Part shown: one piece after another, positions 1 through 4,519 of the stretch | Position numbering within the stretch: position 1 is the first letter of the stretch | How the letters are laid out: the number at the start of each line of letters is the position of its first letter | Origin: Lachnospiraceae bacterium | Lineage (GTDB): Bacteria; Bacillota; Clostridia; Lachnospirales; Lachnospiraceae | DNA: 5,288 nt | NCBI GenBank assembly: GCA_021204285.1 | Contig: JAJPZP010000083.1 | Span: 1 to 5,288, forward strand | Reading direction: 5' to 3' | The notes under the pieces: generated by a model | Databases searched by the model: none | The model's input: the letters and a program-made list of their open reading frames with translations, nothing else | What the model was told of the DNA's origin: nothing | Program-made: the position numbers and the translations under genes

Positions 1-260
1 CCCAGATAGGAACCGCCGATCCCGATCACAAGCAGAACTTCGGAATCGCCCTGAATCTTTTTTGCCGCCTTCTGAATCCGCGCAAATTCTTCCTTGTCAT
101 AATTCACCGGAAGATCAATCCAGCCAAGGAAATCGTTCCCCGCTCCACTACGGTCCAGCAATACCTTTTTCGCCGCTTCTGCCTGCACCTTCATGTACCC
201 CAGCTCATCCTCACTGATAAAGGGAGCCGCTTTCGAATAATCAAATGTCAGATTTGCCAT
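1..260 (-). CDS. pgi: Glucose-6-phosphate isomerase, N-terminal part (runs off the left edge)
   Basis: Cytoplasmic enzyme that interconverts glucose 6-phosphate and fructose 6-phosphate in glycolysis and gluconeogenesis. Only the first 86 codons are in the window. The translation begins [15 protein letters not shown] and reaches [12 protein letters not shown] at about residues 76-86. That stretch is the glycine-rich sugar-phosphate-binding start of the SIS-type fold, in the form IGIGGSYLG typical of bacterial Pgi. The ATG at 260-258 is preceded by an AAAGGAG ribosome binding site (271-277) with a 10-base spacer. The gene lies downstream of, and on the same strand as, mtnN and a membrane protein gene, but has its own promoter at 316-345. 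The family assignment is firm although about four fifths of the protein (usual length about 450 residues) is not visible. No frame disruption is seen. Confidence 0.93.
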   Translation of the reverse strand, partial: MANLTFDYSKAAPFISEDELGYMKVQAEAAKKVLLDRSGAGNDFLGWIDLPVNYDKEEFARIQKAAKKIQGDSEVLLVIGIGGSYL

Positions 261-283
261 TTCCTACCCTCTCCTTTGCTTCA

Positions 284-302
284 CGGGCATTTTCCCTGCC
301 CG
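284..302 (-). other. Stem-loop in the pgi 5' leader
   Basis: A 6-bp perfect inverted repeat, CGGGCA and TGCCCG with a 7-base loop, falls a few bases after the predicted pgi transcription start and well upstream of the ribosome binding site. A hairpin at the extreme 5' end of an mRNA commonly slows decay. That role is inference, and the stem is short enough to occur by chance. Confidence 0.4.
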
Positions 303-315
303 GTCATATAAAAAT

Positions 316-345
316 ATTGTAGCATTCCTGCTATAGAAAAGTCAA
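316..345 (-). promoter_or_regulatory. Sigma-A-type promoter of pgi
   Basis: On the minus strand a -35 box TTGACT (345-340) and a -10 box TACAAT (321-316) are separated by 18 bp. Each box is one base from consensus. Predicted transcription starts near 309, giving a leader of about 49 bases. The -35 box lies 11 bases past the stop codon of the upstream gene, with no terminator between, so pgi could be read both from here and by read-through from mtnN. Confidence 0.75.
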
Positions 346-356
346 CTGTCCAGGCC

Positions 357-1007
357 CTATGTAGAAGAACTTAAGAGCTCGGTAAGAACCTCCTGAAACA
401 ACTGCTCCTCCTCCTTCGTGGGTGTAAAGCGCTGTTTCTCTTCCGGAGCCTCCTGCACAGCCTGTTCTTCCTCCACATCTTTCTCCTCAAAAACGTCACG
501 AACATGCTGTTTCCGCGGGGCAAGCGTGTTCGCCGCATAGTCCACGAAGCAGACAGCCGCCTGCTCCCACAGGCTCTCACTCTCAAGCCAGAGACAGGCC
601 ATCCGCACCAGCGCGAAAGCTGCCACAGCCGCCAGGAATCGATCCACACAGAAAACCGTTCCATAGCCAAGATAATGCAGCGCCACCGCTTCAAGAATGC
701 CTGTACCCAGAACCAGGCCTGCCCATCGTTCCGGCAGGGTCCGCCAGCGCGGCAGACGCACCCGCAGCCTCTGCTCCAGGCAGAGATATTTCCGGACAAA
801 GACCGACGCATCGCGAATCTCCACGCCAAGCTCCGCACTTTTCTCATATCTCAGTGCCATCGCCCGACGCATCGGACTGCCGCCATTTCCCTCGATCACA
901 GCATCACGGCACAATCTTCCGAACAGGATTCTCCTCAGCGTCGCCAGCAGAATCCCCCAGACCCCCAGTGCTGCAAACTCTCCATAGTTAAGCCATAACT
1001 GATACAT
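357..1007 (-). CDS. Membrane protein of unknown function with acidic C-terminal tail
   Basis: I do not recognise a named family. The start chosen is the ATG at 1007 (MYQLWLNYGEFAALG), which has a GGGAGG ribosome binding site 7 bases upstream and gives 216 residues. A longer form from a GTG at 1097 (246 residues, AAGGA site overlapping the mtnN stop) is possible, but a hairpin covers that GTG. Numbered from the ATG, a first hydrophobic segment lies at about residues 10-29. A basic, presumably cytoplasmic stretch of some 60 residues follows, rich in Arg and containing an RKYLCLEQRLRVRLPRW segment. Two closely spaced hydrophobic segments lie at about 95-113 and 122-141. The last 40 residues are highly charged and mostly acidic (EEKDVEEEQAV and EEEQLFQEVL). 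It follows mtnN on the same strand and probably shares its transcript. The layout suggests an integral membrane protein with a cytosolic charged tail; its function is unknown. Confidence 0.75.
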   Translation of the reverse strand: MYQLWLNYGEFAALGVWGILLATLRRILFGRLCRDAVIEGNGGSPMRRAMALRYEKSAELGVEIRDASVFVRKYLCLEQRLRVRLPRWRTLPERWAGLVLGTGILEAVALHYLGYGTVFCVDRFLAAVAAFALVRMACLWLESESLWEQAAVCFVDYAANTLAPRKQHVRDVFEEKDVEEEQAVQEAPEEKQRFTPTKEEEQLFQEVLTELLSSST

Positions 1008-1078
1008 ACCGATGCCTCCCATCTCCAGATTTGTGAGCATCAGTATAGCCTGTTTCCCGGAAAACGGCACGCAAATCC

Positions 1079-1096
1079 TGTCGAAGAATTTCGACA
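1079..1096 (-). other. Intercistronic hairpin between mtnN and the membrane protein gene
   Basis: A perfect 7-bp stem with a 4-base loop (minus strand TGTCGAAATTCTTCGACA) starts 13 bases past the mtnN stop codon. No T-run follows, so it is not a standard intrinsic terminator. It would sequester the alternative GTG start at 1097-1095, which favours the downstream ATG. It may act as an RNA-processing or stability element within the operon; that is inference. Confidence 0.5.
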
Positions 1097-1109
1097 CAAT
1101 GCCATGTCC

Positions 1110-1805
1110 TTACAGTCTTCCGATAAAATTCTCCACAAGCGCAACGTTATGGCGAATCGCCTCCATCTCAAAGGTCGAATAGTCCATATGCGCGCTGTCG
1201 TCTGCCTTGTCAGAGATCGCGCGGATAATCACGAAAGGAATCTGGTTGAGATACGCCGCCTGGGCGATCGCCGCGCCCTCCATCTCCGCACAGAGCCCGC
1301 CAAACTGGCTGCTGAGCCGCTCCTTCACTTCCCGACCAGCGATAAACTGATCGCCGCTCACCACGCGCCCGGTGAAGGAATGAATCTCCGGTACCGCTTC
1401 CGCACAGGCTTCCTGCGCCGCCCGGATCAGTCTCTCGTCTGCCTTGAAAAAGCTCTCTTCCATCCGCGGAATCACCCCCGGCTCATAGCCGAAACCAACC
1501 GCGTCCATATCATGCTGGACAGTATCTGTGGAAATCACGATATCCCCAATATCAATCTGTGCACTCAGCGAGCCTGCAACCCCCGTATTGATGACCGCGT
1601 CCACCGCGAAGACATCTACCAGAATCTGCGCACAGATTCCCGCATTTACCTTGCCAATACCGCTGCGCACGACAACCACCTCACGCCCGTTCAGTTTCCC
1701 GGAATAAAAATCCATGGACGCCCGCGTAAATTTCTCCGGTGCCTCCAGTCTGGTACGCAAAGCCTCTACTTCTTCCTCCATCGCTCCTATGATGCCTGTT
1801 TTCAT
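1110..1805 (-). CDS. mtnN: 5'-methylthioadenosine/S-adenosylhomocysteine nucleosidase
   Basis: Hydrolyses the N-glycosidic bond of 5'-methylthioadenosine and S-adenosylhomocysteine, releasing adenine plus methylthioribose or S-ribosylhomocysteine. It thereby clears by-products of polyamine synthesis and methylation and supplies the substrate for LuxS. The 231-residue length matches the family. Visible landmarks are the N-terminal MKTGIIGAMEEEV with the expected catalytic-site Glu12, SGIGKVNA (48-55), NTGVAGSL (73-80), SGDQF (150-154), the substrate-binding EMEG (174-177, Glu174 and Glu176), and ISDKAD with the catalytic Asp at 199. The ATG at 1805 has an AAAGGAGG ribosome binding site 9 bases upstream. 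The gene is divergent from the TSCPD gene and heads a minus-strand series with a membrane protein. All key residues are present and no disruption is seen. Confidence 0.96.
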   Translation of the reverse strand: MKTGIIGAMEEEVEALRTRLEAPEKFTRASMDFYSGKLNGREVVVVRSGIGKVNAGICAQILVDVFAVDAVINTGVAGSLSAQIDIGDIVISTDTVQHDMDAVGFGYEPGVIPRMEESFFKADERLIRAAQEACAEAVPEIHSFTGRVVSGDQFIAGREVKERLSSQFGGLCAEMEGAAIAQAAYLNQIPFVIIRAISDKADDSAHMDYSTFEMEAIRHNVALVENFIGRL

Positions 1806-1854
1806 TCTCTTCGTCCTCCTTTGCTTTCTTGATTCACGTAACGTCGTCTTATTC

Positions 1855-1883
1855 AGTATACAAAAAAAATGTACGTTTGACTA
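1855..1883 (-). promoter_or_regulatory. Probable mtnN promoter
   Basis: On the minus strand TAGTCA (1883-1878, four of six -35 consensus bases) and TATACT (1860-1855, five of six -10 bases) are 17 bp apart, with a run of eight T in the spacer. Predicted transcription begins near 1848, leaving a leader of about 43 bases before the mtnN ATG. The -35 box sits over a TTGACT on the opposite strand, so leftward and rightward transcription share this small region. Confidence 0.6.
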
Positions 1884-1901
1884 GAAAAAACGCAGGTGAT
1901 C

Positions 1902-1910
1902 TGCTATACT
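1902..1910 (+). promoter_or_regulatory. Extended -10 promoter of the TSCPD gene
   Basis: TGCTATACT forms an extended -10 element ending 20 bases before the ATG at 1931. A TTGACT at 1877-1882 resembles a -35 box but the 22-bp gap is too long for ordinary sigma-A use, so recognition would rely on the extended -10. Predicted initiation near 1917 places the AGGAGG ribosome binding site (1918-1923) almost at the 5' end of the mRNA. Confidence 0.5.
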
Positions 1911-1930
1911 CGCCTTCAGGAGGTATCAGG

Positions 1931-2179
1931 ATGCTGTACAAAACGAAAGGAACCTGCTCTCAGGCAATTAATGTAGAGGCCGAGAATGGCGTGATCAAAT
2001 CTGTTGAATTCATCGGTGGATGCAACGGAAATACAAAGGGTATCGCAAAGCTCGTCACCGGCATGAAAGTCGATGATGTGATCGGACTTCTGGAAGGAAC
2101 AACCTGCGGCTATAAGCCGACCTCATGTCCCGACCAGCTTGCGCAGGCGCTGAAACAATTAAAAGCTGAACAGGCGTGA
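1931..2179 (+). CDS. Small four-cysteine TSCPD-domain protein (TIGR03905-like)
   Basis: An 82-residue protein starting MLYKTKGTCSQAI. The ATG at 1931 is set by an AGGAGG site (1918-1923) with a 7-base spacer. An in-frame ATG at 1829 exists, but translation from it would cross the divergent promoter region and read unlikely sequence. Four cysteines at 9, 31, 59 and 66 and the motif TSCPD (64-68) match the small TSCPD proteins. That family is described as having four invariant cysteines and distant similarity to a C-terminal region of adenosylcobalamin-dependent ribonucleotide reductase. IGGCNGNTKGI (28-38) is also characteristic. The cysteines could bind zinc or another metal; no reaction is established as far as I know. 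It is divergent from mtnN and monocistronic, closed by a hairpin directly after its stop codon. The family call is confident and the function unknown. Confidence 0.9.
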   Translation: MLYKTKGTCSQAINVEAENGVIKSVEFIGGCNGNTKGIAKLVTGMKVDDVIGLLEGTTCGYKPTSCPDQLAQALKQLKAEQA

Positions 2180-2214
2180 CAGAAGGAGGGAACACAAAGT
2201 TTTCCCTCCTTCTG
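2180..2214 (+). terminator. Strong hairpin after the TSCPD gene, terminator-like
   Basis: A 13-bp perfect stem (CAGAAGGAGGGAA with TTCCCTCCTTCTG, 9-base loop) begins one base after the TGA stop codon. The immediately following bases are CCGTAAG rather than a T-run, and the first T-rich stretch is only at 2230-2233. It may therefore terminate poorly or serve mainly as a 3' stability structure. The left arm contains a Shine-Dalgarno-like AAGGAGG and the right arm its complement. Confidence 0.55.
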
Positions 2215-2267
2215 CCGTAAGTACCCTGGTTTTATCTGACAGCTTTTCATCTCCTTCCCTCTTATTT

Positions 2268-2281
2268 TATAAGGCCTTATA
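2268..2281. promoter_or_regulatory. 14-bp perfect palindrome upstream of murG (possible operator)
   Basis: TATAAGGCCTTATA is a perfect palindrome with no central spacer, lying 51 bp upstream of the murG -35 box in an AT-rich stretch. Such symmetry suits a dimeric DNA-binding protein. I do not recognise a known operator, so a regulatory role is inference. Confidence 0.3.
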
Positions 2282-2332
2282 TTTATATAACGCCGGAAAA
2301 CTTCTTTTTTGACAGTTCACACAGAAATTTCG

Positions 2333-2360
2333 TTGACTTTTTTTCTGCGGCACATATAAT
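2333..2360 (+). promoter_or_regulatory. Sigma-A-type promoter of murG
   Basis: TTGACT (2333-2338) and a consensus TATAAT (2355-2360) are 16 bp apart, preceded by T-rich DNA. Initiation near 2367 gives a leader of about 22 bases that carries the AAGGAGG ribosome binding site (2371-2377). The in-frame ATG at 2359 lies inside the -10 box and so would not be in this transcript, which fixes the murG start at 2389. A second TTGACA at 2309-2314 has no matching -10. Confidence 0.8.
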
Positions 2361-2388
2361 GAGGAAAGGAAAGGAGGTTCCATACCCC

Positions 2389-3477
2389 ATGAAACGAATC
2401 ATTCTCACCGGCGGGGGCACCGCAGGACATGTCACACCAAATATTGCACTTCTTCCGCGCCTTCGCAGCGCGGGTTATGAGATCTCTTATATCGGTTCCG
2501 AACAGGGAATGGAAAAGCAGCTGATTGAGGCACAGGGCATCCCTTATTATGGCATTTCATCGGGAAAACTGCGTCGTTATTTCGATTTAAAGAATTTCAC
2601 AGATCCTTTCCGGGTATTGAAGGGCTGCGGCCAGGCGCTGCAACTGATGAAAGAGCTAAAGCCGGACGTCGTCTTTTCCAAAGGCGGCTTTGTGGCTGTG
2701 CCGGTCGTGGTCGCTGCCAGACGCCGCCACATCCCGGTTATCTGCCACGAATCCGATCTGACGCCAGGTCTTGCCAATAAGCTCAGTATGCCCTCGGCGA
2801 CAAAGGTCTGCTGTAATTTTCCGGAAACCCTGCAATATCTCCCCAGGGGAAAGGCTGTCCTGACCGGCTGCCCGATCCGTCAGAAGCTGCGTGAAGGCAA
2901 TCGTGAGGCAGCGCGCGAAATGACCGGCTTCCTGGCAGACAAGCCGGTTGTCCTCGTCATGGGCGGAAGTCTCGGAGCCGCCGCAGTCAACAAGGCCGTC
3001 CGTGATGCGCTGGACACACTTCTAAAGGACTGGCAGATCATCCATCTGTGCGGAAAAGGGAAACTGGATACTTCCCTGACCGATATCAAAGGCTACATCC
3101 AGTATGAATACATCCAGGAAGAGCTCGCCGATCTGTTCGCGCTGAGTGATGTCGTCATTTCCCGCGCGGGAGCAAATGCAATCTGCGAACTCCTGGCTCT
3201 GAAAAAGCCGGCGCTGTTAATTCCGCTTCCATCCGACGCCAGTCGCGGCGATCAGCTTCTGAACGCAGAATCTTTCGCGCGTCAGGGTTTTTCCATGGTG
3301 CTGGAGGAAAAGGCTCTCACAGGTGAACGACTTACCGGAGCCATCCGGGAGCTCTACAATAACAGGCAGAGCTATATCCGTGCCATGGACGAATCTCCCC
3401 AGTCCGATGCAATCGAAGCGATTTTCTCCCTGCTTGACGAGGCGGCGTCCTCTCACTCCTCATCCTCATCGAGATAA
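2389..3477 (+). CDS. murG: UDP-GlcNAc:undecaprenyl-pyrophosphoryl-MurNAc-pentapeptide N-acetylglucosaminyltransferase
   Basis: Membrane-associated GT-B glycosyltransferase that adds GlcNAc from UDP-GlcNAc to lipid I to make lipid II, the last cytoplasmic step of peptidoglycan precursor synthesis. The 362 residues match the usual length. The N-terminal domain begins MKRIILTGGGTAGHVTPNIA with the first glycine loop at 8-14. FSKGGFVAVPVV (96-107) and HESD (120-123) follow. The C-terminal domain has MGGSLGA (191-197), then SRAGANAICELL (258-269) with the nucleotide-sugar-binding Glu267, and SRGDQLLNA (285-293). The GGGTAGH loop and the GISSGKLRRYF segment resemble clostridial MurG. The ATG at 2389 follows AAGGAGG by an 11-base spacer. 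The gene is monocistronic, with no division/cell-wall cluster genes around it. Its last residues form a Ser-rich tail (SSHSSSSSR) encoded opposite the end of the sigma factor gene, overlapping it by 25 bp. Confidence 0.95.
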   Translation: MKRIILTGGGTAGHVTPNIALLPRLRSAGYEISYIGSEQGMEKQLIEAQGIPYYGISSGKLRRYFDLKNFTDPFRVLKGCGQALQLMKELKPDVVFSKGGFVAVPVVVAARRRHIPVICHESDLTPGLANKLSMPSATKVCCNFPETLQYLPRGKAVLTGCPIRQKLREGNREAAREMTGFLADKPVVLVMGGSLGAAAVNKAVRDALDTLLKDWQIIHLCGKGKLDTSLTDIKGYIQYEYIQEELADLFALSDVVISRAGANAICELLALKKPALLIPLPSDASRGDQLLNAESFARQGFSMVLEEKALTGERLTGAIRELYNNRQSYIRAMDESPQSDAIEAIFSLLDEAASSHSSSSSR

Positions 3478-3950
3478 TCTTTTTCAAGGCGGTCCCGGAG
3501 CCAGCTTCCCGCGCGTTCCTTCCACTTACTGACAAGTGACGCTGTGACACCAATCTTCTGACCGATTTCTGCATTCCGCATTTTCTCCACATGGCTCAGC
3601 AGGAGTGTTTCATACCACAAAAAACGCTGCTCTTTCAAAAGCAGCAGCGTTTCTCTTTTTTTCCGGATTTCTTCTTTTTCTGCCAGCAGTTCGCTCAAAT
3701 CAAAGCAACCGGAGACAGGCCATTTCTCCTGTCCCTCATCCGCGTCTATATACTCCAGATGCTCCCTGCGCCTTTTCTCATTTCTCCGATAGTCAAGCGC
3801 CAGACGCTTCGACGTGCGCAAGAGCCAGGCGCGCACATTCTCGTCCGGAACCAAATCCAGTCTGGCATTCAGCCGTATAAAAGTCTCCTGGCAGACATCC
3901 TCTGCCGCATAATAATCCTCTGTAATCAGATACGCATTTCGAATCACCAT
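3453..3950 (-). CDS. Sigma-70 family (ECF-like) RNA polymerase sigma factor, 5' end uncertain
   Basis: A two-domain alternative sigma factor that would direct RNA polymerase to a particular promoter set. Numbered from the ATG at 3950 it has 165 residues. Region 2 includes AYLITEDYYAAEDVCQETFIRL (split 6-16 and 17-27) and AWLLRTSKRLALDYRR (41-56). A charged linker covers about 60-105. Region 4 with a helix-turn-helix is at about 108-155 (NAEIGQKIGVTASLVSKWKER). The protein ends in an acidic DEDEE tail. The ATG at 3950 looks wrong or secondary. AGGAG directly abuts it, and the in-frame codons upstream read LDTIFRRYQE, the expected start of region 2, yet no ATG, GTG or TTG occurs in that frame back to the TGA at 4013-4011. 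A GGGAGG ribosome binding site lies at 4006-4001. The gene may use a rare start, carry a frameshift, or contain a sequence error. It follows the HIT gene and converges on murG with a 25-bp overlap. No anti-sigma gene is visible. Confidence 0.8.
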   Translation of the reverse strand: MVIRNAYLITEDYYAAEDVCQETFIRLNARLDLVPDENVRAWLLRTSKRLALDYRRNEKRRREHLEYIDADEGQEKWPVSGCFDLSELLAEKEEIRKKRETLLLLKEQRFLWYETLLLSHVEKMRNAEIGQKIGVTASLVSKWKERAGSWLRDRLEKDYLDEDEE

Positions 3951-4010
3951 CTCCTGATACCGGCGAAAGATGGTGTCAAGACGATTGTTCTTCGCAACGT
4001 CCTCCCGACA

Positions 4011-4421
4011 TCAGCCTTCCACAAGGCGTTTGATCTCCGCCATCTCTTCCGGCGTCGTACTGCCCGGCGTCCAGAGAATCCCTGCCTGATCCTTCTCGTA
4101 GCGCGGAATCAGATGAATATGAAAATGCATGACGGTCTGTCCGGCAGTCTCACCATTGTTCTGAACAAGGTTGAAACCGTCCGCTCCAAGCGCTTCCTTC
4201 ATGCGCGCAGCAATCTTTTTCGCAGTGACCAGCGCTTTCGAAGCCAGTGAATCGTCCAGTTCAAAAAGATCTGCATAATGTTCCTTCGGCAGGAGCAGCG
4301 CATGTCCCCTTGTAGCCGGCCCCATATCCAGGATCACCCGGAAATCATCATCCTCGTAGAGCGTCGTTGACGGGATCTCTCCATTCGCGATCTTACAGAA
4401 AATGCAGTTACAATCCTTCAT
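4011..4421 (-). CDS. HIT-family (histidine triad) nucleotide-binding protein
   Basis: Cytoplasmic nucleotide hydrolase/transferase of the Hint branch, which typically acts on adenosine phosphoramidates or dinucleoside polyphosphates; the exact substrate here is unknown. The 136-residue length is normal. It starts MKDCNCIFCKIANGEIP with the Cys6-x2-Cys9 pair which, with a His in PKEHYADL (45-52) and His99, can form the zinc site of bacterial family members. The triad is HFHIHLIP (99-106), with His101 as the predicted nucleophile. The ATG at 4421 follows an AAGGAGG site with an 8-base spacer. A longer in-frame reading to 4580 would run across the divergent kinase promoter and is rejected. The sigma factor gene follows on the same strand with no terminator between, so the two are probably co-transcribed. 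I see no convincing promoter for it. Confidence 0.94.
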   Translation of the reverse strand: MKDCNCIFCKIANGEIPSTTLYEDDDFRVILDMGPATRGHALLLPKEHYADLFELDDSLASKALVTAKKIAARMKEALGADGFNLVQNNGETAGQTVMHFHIHLIPRYEKDQAGILWTPGSTTPEEMAEIKRLVEG

Positions 4422-4470
4422 TTCACATGCCTCCTTCTTTATTTTGTCTGAATTTGACGAACGAATTTGT

Positions 4471-4499
4471 TTGCCAGAATGTGACAGTTTTGGTATATT
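4471..4499 (+). promoter_or_regulatory. Promoter of the histidine kinase gene
   Basis: TTGCCA (4471-4476, five of six consensus bases) and TATATT (4494-4499) are 17 bp apart, and a TGG directly before the -10 makes it an extended -10 element. Initiation near 4506 would leave a leader of only about 14 bases that starts almost at the AGGA ribosome binding site (4507-4510). Confidence 0.7.
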
Positions 4500-4519
4500 T
4501 TCAATCAGGAAGTGATCAT

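Noticed and set aside
504..998. Plus-strand reading frame of 164 codons opposite the membrane protein gene
   Set aside because: It is rich in Arg, His, Pro and Gln with no recognisable fold and mirrors a frame with a good ribosome binding site and membrane segments. It is an antisense shadow.
1104..1832. Plus-strand reading frame of 242 codons opposite mtnN
   Set aside because: mtnN on the other strand has every family motif; this frame is low-information sequence with no ribosome binding site of note.
1829..1930. N-terminal extension of the TSCPD protein from an upstream ATG
   Set aside because: The extension runs through the predicted promoter region and ignores the ideal AGGAGG site in front of the ATG at 1931.
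2309..2314. Second perfect -35 box TTGACA upstream of murG
   Set aside because: No -10 element occurs at a workable distance. The TTGACT at 2333 pairs properly with the TATAAT.
2359..2388. Ten-residue N-terminal extension of MurG
   Set aside because: Its ATG lies in the TATAAT -10 box and the extension would translate the ribosome binding site. MurG proteins begin at the MKRIILTGGG position.
3591..4250. Plus-strand reading frame of 219 codons across the sigma and HIT genes
   Set aside because: It spans two clearly identified minus-strand genes and resembles no protein family. It is open by chance opposite coding DNA.
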